A DNA stretch of 64,000 bases from DASPOF01 sp035626155 (GCA_035626155.1 DASPOF010000070.1:1-64000); one strand, 5' to 3'; counted from the first letter of the stretch, positions 17,320-26,291 are shown. Numbers and translations are program-made. The notes: generated from the letters alone by a model not told the origin.

Positions 17320-17339
17320 CCTCTCCCGCCGGGGAGAGG
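17320..17339 (+). repeat. REP-like hairpin with GCCG loop
   Basis: CCTCTCCC (17320-17327) pairs with GGGAGAGG (17332-17339) around GCCG and is followed by six A residues. On the - strand this A-run would precede, not follow, the stem, so it is not a terminator. It belongs to the same CCTCTCCC family as the copies at 13.4 and 17.2 kb. Confidence 0.65.
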
Positions 17340-17363
17340 AAAAAACCGATTAACAGAGGCCCC

Positions 17364-17392
17364 TTAAGCCGCGGCGCGCAGCTACCTATAAT
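17364..17392 (+). promoter_or_regulatory. Promoter of rlpA, predicted leaderless
   Basis: A perfect TATAAT at 17387-17392 is preceded after 17 bases by a weak -35 (TTAAGC). The rlpA ATG at 17399 begins six bases after the hexamer, so transcription should start at or beside the A of the start codon. No ribosome-binding site fits in the gap. Confidence 0.55.
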
Positions 17393-17398
17393 CGTGGG

Positions 17399-18100
17399 AT
17401 GGCCGTGGCGGTGGGGCGAGGGAGAGGGGGCGAACTATTGCGGCGCGCCGGCTTGGCGCTGGCTATCAGCATATCCGCCGCCGCGTGCTCGCTGGTTCGC
17501 AGCGCTCCGCCTCCGCCCGCGCAGCCGCCCGCTGCCACACAGGGAGCGCCGTCCGCGCCCGTAGTCGGAGTCGCATCGTGGTACGGTCCCGGCTTCGACG
17601 GACACAGGACATCGAGCGGCGCGGTTTATCACGAGGATGAACTCACGGCCGCATCGATGCTCTATGCGCTCGGGAGCCGCGTGATGGTGACGAATCTCGA
17701 CAACGGCCGATCGGTCGAGGTGACGATCGACGATCACGGCCCGTTCGTGAAGGGGCGCAAAATCGATCTATCGGAGAAGGCGGCGCGGTTGATCGGAATG
17801 GTCGGCCCCGGCACCGCACGGGTTCGGATCGATCTCCTGAGTGCGCCGCCGAATTCGCGGCCGATCGGGCCGCCGCGATACTACGTCCAGGTCGGATCGT
17901 TCGCGAGTTCATCGAACGCATCGCGCCTGCGCGACCAGATCGCGACCCGGTACCCCGACGTGCATATCGACTCGGTGGTTGCGGAGAGCCGTCGCTATTA
18001 CCGCGTGCGCATGGGCGCGTTCTCGGATCGGTCCGAAGCTGAATCGCGCGCCGCACGCACCGCGCGCCTCGGCCTTCCCGTCGTGATTATCACCGAATGA
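17399..18100 (+). CDS. rlpA: RlpA-like lipoprotein with SPOR domain
   Basis: A 233-residue lipoprotein (signal peptide, lipobox A-A-A-C near residue 29). After a Pro/Ala linker comes the double-psi beta-barrel: V-A-S-W-Y-G-P-G-F-D-G, then R-T-S-S-G, V-M-V-T-N-L-D-N-G-R-S-V-E-V, D-H-G-P-F-V-K-G-R-K-I-D-L-S. A C-terminal SPOR domain (Y-Y-V-Q-V-G-S-F, R-V-R-M-G-A-F) should bind denuded septal peptidoglycan. RlpA is a lytic transglycosylase in Pseudomonas. Here the T-A-A-H-K/R-T-L-P stretch of active homologues reads T-A-A-S-M-L-Y-A-L, so the expected catalytic His is Ser and the nearby Asp is also absent. It may bind without cutting. The next gene overlaps by four bases (ATGA). Confidence 0.88.
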   Translation: MAVAVGRGRGGELLRRAGLALAISISAAACSLVRSAPPPPAQPPAATQGAPSAPVVGVASWYGPGFDGHRTSSGAVYHEDELTAASMLYALGSRVMVTNLDNGRSVEVTIDDHGPFVKGRKIDLSEKAARLIGMVGPGTARVRIDLLSAPPNSRPIGPPRYYVQVGSFASSSNASRLRDQIATRYPDVHIDSVVAESRRYYRVRMGAFSDRSEAESRAARTARLGLPVVIITE

Positions 18101-19419
18101 AGCTGCGATTCCGCTGCGCCCTGCTCCATCGGCGGCTAGCGCTCGTGCTGATCGCGGGCGCGCTTGCGGTCGCCGGATGCGCATACACGGTGGTGCGCGG
18201 AGGGCGCATCGATGAGCCCAAGGCGGCGGGCGTCGTCGATGCGATCCAAAAGGTCCGCGAACTGCGCTTCAAGCAGCAGGTGCCGATGACCGTCAAAACG
18301 GCCGATGAGGCCGAGCGCATGATGGAGGACGATCTCGCGCACGACTACACCGACGAACAGATTGCAGTCGATGGCGCGGCGGGCGCGGCGGTGGGGCTTT
18401 ATCCCGCCGGGATGGACCTCAAGGCGGAGACGCTGAAGCTTCTCAAGAACCAGGTCGCCGGATTCTATGACCCTTACGGCAAGCAGATGGTGCTCATCGA
18501 GGGCGCAGCCGACCTCGGATTTTGGACCAGTGCTACCCAGTTCGTGGCCCAGCGCGATTACGTCGGCGAGATGCTGCTCGGGCACGAATTGACTCACGCG
18601 CTTCAGGACCAGCACTTCGAGCTGGAGAAGAAGCTCGATGCGGTCAAGGATGACGACGATCGCGGGCTTGCACTCAAGTCAGTGGCGGAGGGCGATGCGA
18701 CAATCGCGGGCTTCGGCTGCATCGCGGGCAGGATGGACCGGTCGACTCTCGACGCCCTGGTGTCGCGCATGGACCAGATGCCGCAACTGTTCGCCGCGCA
18801 GGCCGCGGGAACCCCGCTGGGCGTCAGCGCGCCGATGGTGTTCCAGTACACCGACGGCGTCCGCTTCGTAGCGGAGGCTTATCGGCGCGGCGGCTGGAGC
18901 AAAGTCGATGAGCTTTACCGGACGCCGCCGCTCTCCAGCCATCAGATACTCCATCCCGAATACTACTTCGATCATCTCACCCCGCCGCCTCAAATCTCAC
19001 TCGATGGATACCAGGGAGTGATGGCGGGCTGGACCAAGGCCGATGATGACACGTACGGCGAGTTGTTCATCCGCGTGATTCTCGAGCGCAACCTGGGAAA
19101 GGACTCGGCCGATGTACGGCTCGCATCGCGATGGAGCGCCGACCGGATGGTCATGCTGCGCAAGGGACACGATTTGACCGTCTTGTGGATGATCGCGTTC
19201 GGCGATGCGGAGTCCGCCGCGCGCTTCGGCGCAGTTTATGCGGACGTGCTCGGGCGGTTACCCGGCTCGGCGCCGCACGCCATCGAATGCCGTGGCGATG
19301 CGGTCCTGATCGCGATCGGCGACGGCGCCGCGCAATCGCGACCGCTGATGGCGGCGCTCTGGCAGTCAAGCCGCATCGCCGGCGCGCCCATCACCGATCA
19401 CTCAGACCCGGCGAACTGA
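18097..19419 (+). CDS. Lipoprotein zinc metallopeptidase (HExxH type)
   Basis: A 440-residue protein with a lipoprotein signal (V-A-G-C at residue 28). The motif G-H-E-L-T-H-A-L-Q-D-Q-H-F gives a zinc site H163-E164-x-x-H167, and a Glu at about 198 in A-E-G-D-A-T would be the third ligand, as in gluzincins. The remaining 240 residues contain no second motif I know. It starts in a four-base overlap with rlpA, so the two are translationally coupled and both products are predicted to be membrane-anchored in the periplasm. A role in processing cell-wall or division proteins is plausible but inferred. Confidence 0.75.
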   Translation: MKLRFRCALLHRRLALVLIAGALAVAGCAYTVVRGGRIDEPKAAGVVDAIQKVRELRFKQQVPMTVKTADEAERMMEDDLAHDYTDEQIAVDGAAGAAVGLYPAGMDLKAETLKLLKNQVAGFYDPYGKQMVLIEGAADLGFWTSATQFVAQRDYVGEMLLGHELTHALQDQHFELEKKLDAVKDDDDRGLALKSVAEGDATIAGFGCIAGRMDRSTLDALVSRMDQMPQLFAAQAAGTPLGVSAPMVFQYTDGVRFVAEAYRRGGWSKVDELYRTPPLSSHQILHPEYYFDHLTPPPQISLDGYQGVMAGWTKADDDTYGELFIRVILERNLGKDSADVRLASRWSADRMVMLRKGHDLTVLWMIAFGDAESAARFGAVYADVLGRLPGSAPHAIECRGDAVLIAIGDGAAQSRPLMAALWQSSRIAGAPITDHSDPAN

Positions 19420-19541
19420 TACGGAAACGCGAGCGGCGAAATTTGCGTCACGGCGCCCGCAGGATCGTAGGTGTCGGCGTTGACCAGGCTGCTGCTGGGA
19501 TCCACCGGGGCTCAGCGCAGTGTTGACTCCAAGTGGCCCTC
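19398..19541 (-). pseudogene. Rhs-repeat protein relic (orphan tail fragment)
   Basis: Read on the - strand, this frame gives G-H-L-E-S-T (compare D-H-L-G-S-T of Rhs repeats), an in-frame TGA at 19512-19514, then D-P-S-S-S-L-V-N-A-D-T-Y-D-P-A-G-A-V-T and F-P-Y-Q-F-A-G-S-E followed by a stop. The order D-x-S-G-x-L-x-N-x-Y-T-Y-D-P-x-G-x-x-T ... N-P-F-Q-F-A-G-R-E is the conserved core just before the toxin tip of Rhs/YD proteins. It lacks the D-x-x-T-G-L-Y-Y-Y-R-A-R-Y-Y segment and any toxin domain, and it overlaps the end of the metallopeptidase gene on the other strand. Confidence 0.55.
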
Positions 19542-19564
19542 AACCCCTTCGCACTATTACTTCA

Positions 19565-20143
19565 TCAATAACATCGGCTCCAGAGCTCGTCCGTATAAAG
19601 CTCAACGGCGTACCAGTGCCTTTCGAGGCGACGTACAACAGAGACCTCACAGGGTATGCCGCTGAACCGGCCAGACTGGCCCTTATCTGCGGCGGCTGAC
19701 AGAGAATCACTCGGATCAAAAACAACGTAGACCGTGGTGTCCTGTCCGGCCCAGCCCCAACCGTCCCATTCAGTATGCTTCAGCTCCCCTTCTGTAGGTA
19801 CAGCTTCTGCCAGAACCCTGGCCTTGTAATACTTCGAAAATACGACCCATCTGACAACGTTTCGGATTCCGCTTTGATTTGTCACCAGAACCGCGGAAAT
19901 TGTCCAACCCAAGAGGAGCATCGACAAAGTTGGGACCCAGCGGCGGGTTCTTCTTGCAATTGCATTCTTCACCAGTAAACCAATCCAGATGAGGCTGATG
20001 ATTAGTACAGCGGCCAAGTACGCCAACAGCCACAGGTCTGGTTCCAAGAATGCCGCAGGCGCAAAAAGGATGAGATTGCCCGCAACCACGTACAACAGCA
20101 GCCGCCGCCACCTAAAACGCTTTTGTCCCGCAGCTTCTTCCAT
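19565..20143 (-). CDS. Membrane protein, possible Rhs-associated immunity protein
   Basis: A 192-residue protein. I chose the ATG at 20143, seven bases after AAGGGG. Three hydrophobic segments occupy roughly residues 14-100, followed by a soluble C-terminal domain with the striking sequence T-E-W-D-G-W-G-W-A-G-Q-D-T-T-V-Y-V-V-F-D-P and later I-P-C-E-V, R-R-L-E-R-H-W-Y-A-V-E-L-Y-T-D. Base composition is clearly more A+T rich than the neighbours, suggesting acquisition. It lies 24 bases 5' of the Rhs relic on the same strand. Small membrane proteins in this position are often immunity proteins; that is inference, and I know no function for the family. Confidence 0.6.
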   Translation of the reverse strand: MEEAAGQKRFRWRRLLLYVVAGNLILFAPAAFLEPDLWLLAYLAAVLIISLIWIGLLVKNAIARRTRRWVPTLSMLLLGWTISAVLVTNQSGIRNVVRWVVFSKYYKARVLAEAVPTEGELKHTEWDGWGWAGQDTTVYVVFDPSDSLSAAADKGQSGRFSGIPCEVSVVRRLERHWYAVELYTDELWSRCY

Positions 20144-20326
20144 CACGCATCCCCTTGGAAGCATAGTTCAATGATCGCCACGGTAGGCAATGCCCGAATC
20201 GCTGTTGGAATTGAGTAAGGGCTCGATAGTCATTGAGGCGGTCTACTTTGGACTGTCAGCTCTACGATCGAGTATGGTGTCGTGAGCGCCCGCCGGGGCG
20301 ATGGACGGCGGCGCGACCGTCCGGCG

Positions 20327-20830
20327 CTATTCGCCGACGCCTCGCGCGCGCAGAATCTGACGCCCGGTCTCGATGAGCGTGCGCTCGTTCTTGTAAGTGG
20401 CGCGCCGGATCGCCTCGTCGATGTCGAGCCACGCAACTTCCTCGATCTCGTGGTCGTGACGGCCCGAGTCGCCGCCGGCAAATTGCATCAGGAAAAAGCG
20501 CACCCGCTTGAAGATTCGCGTGAGCGGCCCGCCCGGCTCGTCGCGCCAGGAAAAGACGTACGACACGTCGCCCAATTTCTCGACCACGCCGACCTTAAGC
20601 CCGGTCTCCTCGCCGACCTCGCGCACCGCGGCTTCCTGCATGCTTTCGCCCTGTTCGACATGGCCCTTGGGCAGCGCCCACGCGGACGACCCCTCGGGCC
20701 GAATCATCGCGACCTCGATTCCGCCACGGGCGCCGCGCCGCCACACCAGTCCTCCGGCGGAGAATTCGCGGCGCGTCGGGATAGCGCCGCCGCGCGGCTT
20801 TTCATTCCGAGGTTTCGACTGTCGGGCCAT
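20327..20830 (-). CDS. Nudix hydrolase
   Basis: A 167-residue cytosolic hydrolase of nucleoside-diphosphate derivatives. The Nudix box is complete: G-H-V-E-Q-G-E-S, then A-A-V-R-E-V-G-E-E-T-G-L, at about residues 54-76. The sequence before it, S-A-G-G-L-V-W-R, and A-L-P-K-G-H resemble Ap4A/diadenosine- or 8-oxo-dGTP-type enzymes. Start at 20830 is set by AGGGA before the ATG; a longer frame would overlap recG. It lies 26 bases after recG in the same direction, so it is probably the last gene of the pyr-carAB-recG transcript. Substrate unknown. Confidence 0.85.
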   Translation of the reverse strand: MARQSKPRNEKPRGGAIPTRREFSAGGLVWRRGARGGIEVAMIRPEGSSAWALPKGHVEQGESMQEAAVREVGEETGLKVGVVEKLGDVSYVFSWRDEPGGPLTRIFKRVRFFLMQFAGGDSGRHDHEIEEVAWLDIDEAIRRATYKNERTLIETGRQILRARGVGE

Positions 20831-20856
20831 TTCCCTGAAGACTGCCAGCCGAACCT

Positions 20857-23007
20857 TCAGCCGACGTCGGCCAGACTGAAGCCGAGCGAGAGCATGCGCC
20901 TGAGCGCCGCGCGCGCGCCTTCCGATGATGGACTCTCGAGGCGCGGGTCGCGGCGCAGCCACTCATCCGCCATCGTGCGCGCTTTTTCGATCAGACGCCA
21001 ATCGCGAATCAGGTGCACGAAACGCAGCGGAAGCGCGCCGGCCTGACGCGCACCGAGCAAATCGCCCGGCCCGCGCATCTTGAGATCGGCCTCGGCGACC
21101 TCGGCGCCGGTCGCGCACGAGGCCATCACCCGGATGCGATCGCGCGCCTTCTCATCGGCGTCGCGCGATGCGACCAGGATGCATCGCGACGGCACAGCGC
21201 CGCGCCCTACCCTGCCCCGCAACTGATGCAGTTGGGCCAGCCCGTAACGCTCCGCCCCGACGATAACAATGACGGTCGCCTCGGGCACGTCGATTCCCAC
21301 TTCGACCACGGTGGTGGAGACGAGCGCGTCGATGGCGCCATCGCGGAACTCGCGCATCACGCGATCCTTTTCTGCCGCGCGCATCCGCCCGTGCATCGTG
21401 CCCACCCTGAAATTCGCAAGCCGCCCGCGCGCCAGCCGCTTCGCCATCGCGGCGACGGAGCGAATTTCCTCCTCCGGGGAATCGATCATGGGGAGTACGT
21501 AATAGGCGCGATTGCCGCGCTCGATCTCCCCGCGGACGAGCGTGTCCACCCGCTCGAGGTCGTCCTCGGTGAAAATCTCGGTCGTGACCGGAGTTCGCCC
21601 GGGCGGAAGCTCATCGAGGAAGGAAACGTCCAGATTGGCGAAGAGGCTCATCGCGAGGCTTCGCGGAATCGGCGTCGCCGTCATCATCAGAACGTTTGCC
21701 GCCGGCCCAAGGGCTTTGAGCCGCGCCCGATCGAACACGCCGAAGCGATGCTGCTCGTCGATTACGCCGAGGCCGAGCTTTGCGATGCGCACGCGCTCCT
21801 GGATGAGCGCGTGAGTGCCGAAGACCATCGCGATAGCTCCTGAAGCCAGCCCGCGCAGAATCGAGGAGCGTGCCGAATCGCCGATGCCGCCCGTCAGCAA
21901 AGCGCTCGTGACCCCCAGCGAGCCGCACTGGCGTTGGAAGCTCGCAAAGTGCTGCTCGGCAAGCAATTCGGTGGGCGCCATCATCGCGGCCTGGTACCCG
22001 CACTCGACCGCGCGCAGCGCAGCCCAGAATGCGACCAACGTCTTCCCGCTGCCGACGTCGCCCATCAGCATCCGGTTCATCTGGCCCGGCTGCGCAAGGT
22101 CGGCGGCGATCTCATCGATCGCGCACGCCTGCGATGCGGTCGGCGCAAACGGCAGCTCCCGGAGCCATCGCGTACTGAGGCTCAGCGCCTCGTCGAGGGC
22201 GATTCCTTTGCGCCGCGCGGATCGCGCCCGTTCGATCGAGAGCGCCAGCTCGAATGCGAACAGCTCGTCGAATCCGAGTGCGAGATGACCCGGCGATTCG
22301 CCATCCTGCAACAGATCCAGGTTCGCATCGGCCGGCGGGCTGTGGAGCATTCGCAAAGCCTCGCCAATTGGCAGGTACTCAGTGCGCAGATCGTCAGGCA
22401 CCGCGCCCGAAATCTCATGGCCGATCGCGTCGAGCGCCTGCGCGACAAGGTTCGAGAACAGGCGTTGCGGCACGCCAGCGGGCAGACCGTACACCGCTCG
22501 AATCGGCGGCGGCTCGCCGGATGACAGTGCGAACAATTCGGGCTGGACGATTTCGAGCGAGCCCTCGGAGTTCGCTGCGACGCGGCCGTGCGCAAGCACG
22601 CGATCGCCCGACGGCATCCGTCCCCGCATGTACGCGGGCAGATTGAACCACACGAGGCGGATTTGCGCGCCGCCGTCTTCGGTCAGCAATCCGCTGGCGA
22701 GCCGCCGCCACGGCGCGCCCCGCATCGGCCGTTCCTTGATGTCGCCGAGCTGTCCTTCGACGACAGCGATTGTTCCGGCCGCGAGATCGCGAAGCGCAAC
22801 CCGCGCGCGCCAGTCCTGATAGCGCGCAGGCAGATGAAACACGAGGTCCTGGAGCGTCGCGATACCGCGATCGGCAAGGGCGGCGGCGCGCTTGGGGCCG
22901 ATTCCCGCGAGCGCGGCGACCGGGGTATCGAGGGTCCACGGCGCAGGGCTGGCGCCCGCGCGGGCCTCGTCAGCCTTCCTTGCGGGCCGCTGTGAACTTG
23001 CGCGCAT
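20857..23007 (-). CDS. recG: ATP-dependent DNA helicase RecG
   Basis: A 716-residue superfamily 2 helicase that reverses stalled forks and processes Holliday-like junctions. The N-terminal wedge/OB region begins around I-G-P-K-R-A-A-A-L (residue 35, a helix-hairpin-helix) and includes L-P-A-R-Y-Q-D-W. Helicase motifs are intact: Walker A G-D-V-G-S-G-K-T, Walker B as D-E-Q-H-R-F-G, M-T-A-T-P-I-P-R-S, T-V-V-E-V-G-I-D-V-P and Q-L-H-Q-L-R-G-R-V-G-R. Length is close to the 693 of E. coli. It starts 25 bases after carB and seems to ride on the pyrimidine operon. Confidence 0.95.
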   Translation of the reverse strand: MRASSQRPARKADEARAGASPAPWTLDTPVAALAGIGPKRAAALADRGIATLQDLVFHLPARYQDWRARVALRDLAAGTIAVVEGQLGDIKERPMRGAPWRRLASGLLTEDGGAQIRLVWFNLPAYMRGRMPSGDRVLAHGRVAANSEGSLEIVQPELFALSSGEPPPIRAVYGLPAGVPQRLFSNLVAQALDAIGHEISGAVPDDLRTEYLPIGEALRMLHSPPADANLDLLQDGESPGHLALGFDELFAFELALSIERARSARRKGIALDEALSLSTRWLRELPFAPTASQACAIDEIAADLAQPGQMNRMLMGDVGSGKTLVAFWAALRAVECGYQAAMMAPTELLAEQHFASFQRQCGSLGVTSALLTGGIGDSARSSILRGLASGAIAMVFGTHALIQERVRIAKLGLGVIDEQHRFGVFDRARLKALGPAANVLMMTATPIPRSLAMSLFANLDVSFLDELPPGRTPVTTEIFTEDDLERVDTLVRGEIERGNRAYYVLPMIDSPEEEIRSVAAMAKRLARGRLANFRVGTMHGRMRAAEKDRVMREFRDGAIDALVSTTVVEVGIDVPEATVIVIVGAERYGLAQLHQLRGRVGRGAVPSRCILVASRDADEKARDRIRVMASCATGAEVAEADLKMRGPGDLLGARQAGALPLRFVHLIRDWRLIEKARTMADEWLRRDPRLESPSSEGARAALRRMLSLGFSLADVG

Positions 23008-23032
23008 CGGCTCTGGGAGCGGCCAAGGCGGA

Positions 23033-26000
23033 TCAGCGGGGATGATAATCCTGAAGGGCGCGGACTTCCATGCGCTCGCGCTTGAGAGCCTTGATTCCCT
23101 CGACCGCCGCCTGCGCGCCCGCCATCGTCGTGAAGTACGGCAGCCTGAGCTCCAGAGCGGTTCGCCGGATCGAAAACGAGTCCGCGGTGCCGCTCGCGTC
23201 GGGCGTGTTTATCACCATCGCGATTTTGCCCTCGCGCATCCGATCGACCACGTGCGGACTGCCCTGCAAGACCTTATTGACCGGCTCGCACGGATGGCCG
23301 AGGCCCTCGATGTAACGCGCGGTGCCACGCGTCGCGATCAAATCAAAGCCCATCGCCGTGAGCCCGTCCACGATCGGGGCAAGCTCGGCCTTGTCTTCAT
23401 CGCGCACGCTGATGAAGACCCGGCCCGCAGCGGGCAGGTCCGAGGATGCGGCCAGCTCCGCCTTGGCGAAGGCCATCGCGAACGACATGTCGATGCCCAT
23501 GACCTCGCCGGTCGATTTCATCTCGGGACCGAGAATGGTATCGACCCCCGGGAAGCGCGCGAACGGGAAGACGGATTCCTTGACCGCGAGGTGGACCGGC
23601 ACGCGCTCGGTGGCGAAGCCGAGTTCGCGCAGCGTCTTTCCGGTCATGATTAGCGAGGCGAGTTTCGCGAGCGGGACGCCGATTGCTTTGCTCACGAACG
23701 GAATCGTGCGCGATGCTCTCGGGTTCACCTCGAGGATGTAAATCTCGCCGCGATAAATCGCGTACTGGACGTTGATCAGCCCGACGACGCCGAGTTCGCG
23801 CGCGAGCATCCGGGTCTGATCCGCAAGCCCGCGCTGGATCTCGGGCGTGAGCGTTCGTGGCGGCAGGACGCACGCGCTGTCTCCCGAGTGGATCCCGGCA
23901 TGTTCCACGTGCTCCATGATTCCGCCGATCACGACCGTCTCTCCGTCCGAGATCGCGTCCACATCGACCTCGATCGCGCCGTCGAGATATCGGTCGATCA
24001 GCAGCGGATGGCGCTCGGAGGCTTCGAAAGCCTGCGCGACGTAACGGCGCAGCGCCGACTCGTCGACAATCACTTCCATCGCGCGCCCGCCGAGCACGTA
24101 GGAGGGCCGGATGAGAACCGGGTAGCCGATTCGCGCCGCTCCCCTGACGGCCTCATCGAGGCTGCGCGCGAGCACCCCTTTGGGCTGCCTGAGACCGAGC
24201 TTTTCCACCAGTACGTTGAAGCGCTCGCGATCCTCGGCGCGATCGATCGCATCGGGACTCGTGCCGAGAATCGCAACGCCGGCCTTCGCGAGCGGCACCG
24301 CCAGCTTGAGCGGCGTCTGCCCTCCGAATTGCACGATCACGCCGAGCGGCTTCTCGCGCTCGGCGATCGCGATGACATCCTCGAACGTGAGCGGCTCGAA
24401 GTAGAGGCGGTCCGAGACGTCGTAGTCGGTCGAGACGGTTTCGGGATTGCAGTTGACCATGATCGTCTCGAAGCCCGCCTCCTTGAGTGCGAGGCTCGCG
24501 TGGACGCAGCAATAGTCGAACTCGATCCCCTGCCCTATCCGGTTCGGCCCGCCGCCGAGAATCATCACCTTGCGCCGGTCATCGGGCGGTGCTTCGTCCT
24601 CGCCTTCGTATGTCGAGTAGAGATACGGCGTGTACGCCTGGAACTCGGCGCCGCAGGTATCGACTGTCTTGAAGACCGGCATCACGCCCGACTCGCGCCG
24701 GCGTGCGGCGATCTCCGGCTCGTCCGTTCGCCTGAGATCGGCGATTCGCCGATCGGAAAATCCCATCGCCTTGAATTCGCGGAAGTACTCGGCCGAAAGC
24801 GGCTCGCTCGCGGCGCGGCGCTCCGCCTGAACGATTCGCGCGATGCCGTCGATGAACCACGGATCGATCTTCGTGAGTTCGTACGCCTCGGCCTCCGACA
24901 TCCCCAGGCGCAGCGCGTCGGCCAGATGGTGCAGTCGGTGGCTGCTCGGCATCGCGATGCGGGCGCGGAGCGCCTCCAGCGCGCGCTCACGGCCCTGCTC
25001 TGCAAGCGTGCTCTCCAGTCCGTAGGAGCCGATCTCAAGCGACCGCAGCGCCTTTTGAAGGGATTCCGTGAACGTGCGGCCGATCGCCATCACCTCGCCC
25101 ACCGACTTCATCTGCGGGCCCAGCTCGTCAACGGCGCCACGGAATTTTTCGAACGTGAAGCGCGGAATTTTGGTGACGACGTAATCGATGGTCGGCTCGA
25201 AGCAGGCGGGCGTCATCCTGGTGATGTCGTTGGGGATTTCATCGAGCCGGTAGCCGACGGCGAGACGCGCCGCAATCTTCGCGATCGGGAAGCCGGTCGC
25301 CTTCGATGCGAGCGCCGAGCTGCGCGACACGCGCGGGTTCATCTCGATCACCACCATGCGCCCGGTGCGCGGCTCGATCGCGAACTGGATGTTCGAGCCG
25401 CCCGTGTCCACGCCGATTTCGCGGATGATCCTCTGCGCGGCATCGCGCATGAGCTGATATTCCTTGTCGGTCAGCGTCTGGGCGGGCGCGATCGTGATCG
25501 AGTCGCCGGTGTGCACGCCCATCGGATCGAGGTTCTCGATCGAGCAGACGATCACGACGTTGTCGGCGCAATCGCGCATCACTTCGAGCTCGAATTCCTT
25601 CCACCCCTCGATTGATTCCTCGAGCAGCACTTCGTGGCTTGGCGAGATATCGAGTCCCCATGCGACCCTGGAACGGAATTCGCCCTCGGTGCGCGCGATC
25701 GATCCGCCGGTGCCGCCGAGCGTGCGCGAGGGGCGGATAATCAGCGGCAGGCCGAGCGTTGCGCGAACGCCCTCGGCATCGTCCAATGAGTGCGCGATCG
25801 CGGAGCGCGGAACCTCGAGCCCGATATTGAGCATCGCGCGCTTGAACAGCTCGCGGTCCTCGGCCTTCTTGATCGCGTCGAGCCGCGCGCCGATAAGCTC
25901 GCAGCCGTAGCGCTCGAGCACACCCGACTCGGACAGCTCGATCGCGAGATTGAGCGCAGTCTGCCCGCCAACCGTCGGCAGCAGAGCGCCGGGCCGCTCG

Positions 26001-26239
26001 CGCTCGATGATTCGGGCGATCGAGCCTGCGGTCATCGGCTCGATATAAGTGCGATCGGCCAGCTCGGGGTCGGTCATAATCGTGGCGGGATTGGAGTTGA
26101 TCAGGATCAGGCGCAGGCCTTCCTGGCGAAGCGCCCGAAGCGCCTGCGTGCCTGAGTAATCGAACTCGCACGCCTGGCCGATCACGATCGGTCCCGACCC
26201 AATCAGCAGAACTGATTTGAGATCTTTGCGAAGCGGCAC
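23033..26239 (-). CDS. carB: Carbamoyl-phosphate synthase large subunit
   Basis: A 1068-residue synthetase making carbamoyl phosphate from ammonia (supplied by CarA), bicarbonate and two ATP. Two homologous ATP-grasp halves are visible: K-S-V-L-L-I-G-S-G-P-I-V-I-G-Q near residue 8 and K-V-M-I-L-G-G-G-P-N-R-I-G-Q-G near residue 555. N-P-R-V-S-R-S-S-A-L and N-P-R-A-S-R-T are the metal-binding repeats. The C-terminal 140 residues form the MGS-like allosteric domain. Length matches the family (about 1070). It lies 52 bases after carA in the pyr operon, feeding both pyrimidine and arginine synthesis. Confidence 0.97.
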   Translation of the reverse strand: MPLRKDLKSVLLIGSGPIVIGQACEFDYSGTQALRALRQEGLRLILINSNPATIMTDPELADRTYIEPMTAGSIARIIERERPGALLPTVGGQTALNLAIELSESGVLERYGCELIGARLDAIKKAEDRELFKRAMLNIGLEVPRSAIAHSLDDAEGVRATLGLPLIIRPSRTLGGTGGSIARTEGEFRSRVAWGLDISPSHEVLLEESIEGWKEFELEVMRDCADNVVIVCSIENLDPMGVHTGDSITIAPAQTLTDKEYQLMRDAAQRIIREIGVDTGGSNIQFAIEPRTGRMVVIEMNPRVSRSSALASKATGFPIAKIAARLAVGYRLDEIPNDITRMTPACFEPTIDYVVTKIPRFTFEKFRGAVDELGPQMKSVGEVMAIGRTFTESLQKALRSLEIGSYGLESTLAEQGRERALEALRARIAMPSSHRLHHLADALRLGMSEAEAYELTKIDPWFIDGIARIVQAERRAASEPLSAEYFREFKAMGFSDRRIADLRRTDEPEIAARRRESGVMPVFKTVDTCGAEFQAYTPYLYSTYEGEDEAPPDDRRKVMILGGGPNRIGQGIEFDYCCVHASLALKEAGFETIMVNCNPETVSTDYDVSDRLYFEPLTFEDVIAIAEREKPLGVIVQFGGQTPLKLAVPLAKAGVAILGTSPDAIDRAEDRERFNVLVEKLGLRQPKGVLARSLDEAVRGAARIGYPVLIRPSYVLGGRAMEVIVDESALRRYVAQAFEASERHPLLIDRYLDGAIEVDVDAISDGETVVIGGIMEHVEHAGIHSGDSACVLPPRTLTPEIQRGLADQTRMLARELGVVGLINVQYAIYRGEIYILEVNPRASRTIPFVSKAIGVPLAKLASLIMTGKTLRELGFATERVPVHLAVKESVFPFARFPGVDTILGPEMKSTGEVMGIDMSFAMAFAKAELAASSDLPAAGRVFISVRDEDKAELAPIVDGLTAMGFDLIATRGTARYIEGLGHPCEPVNKVLQGSPHVVDRMREGKIAMVINTPDASGTADSFSIRRTALELRLPYFTTMAGAQAAVEGIKALKRERMEVRALQDYHPR

Positions 26240-26291
26240 TTCAGATTTCCCGGCACTCCCGGTTCGCGGCCTTACGCCGCGCGCCGGCGAG

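Noticed and set aside
23888..25615. Long + strand open frame of 575 codons opposite carB
   Set aside because: It lies wholly antisense to the intact carB gene, has the Arg/Asp-rich composition of a high-GC shadow frame and no recognisable motif.
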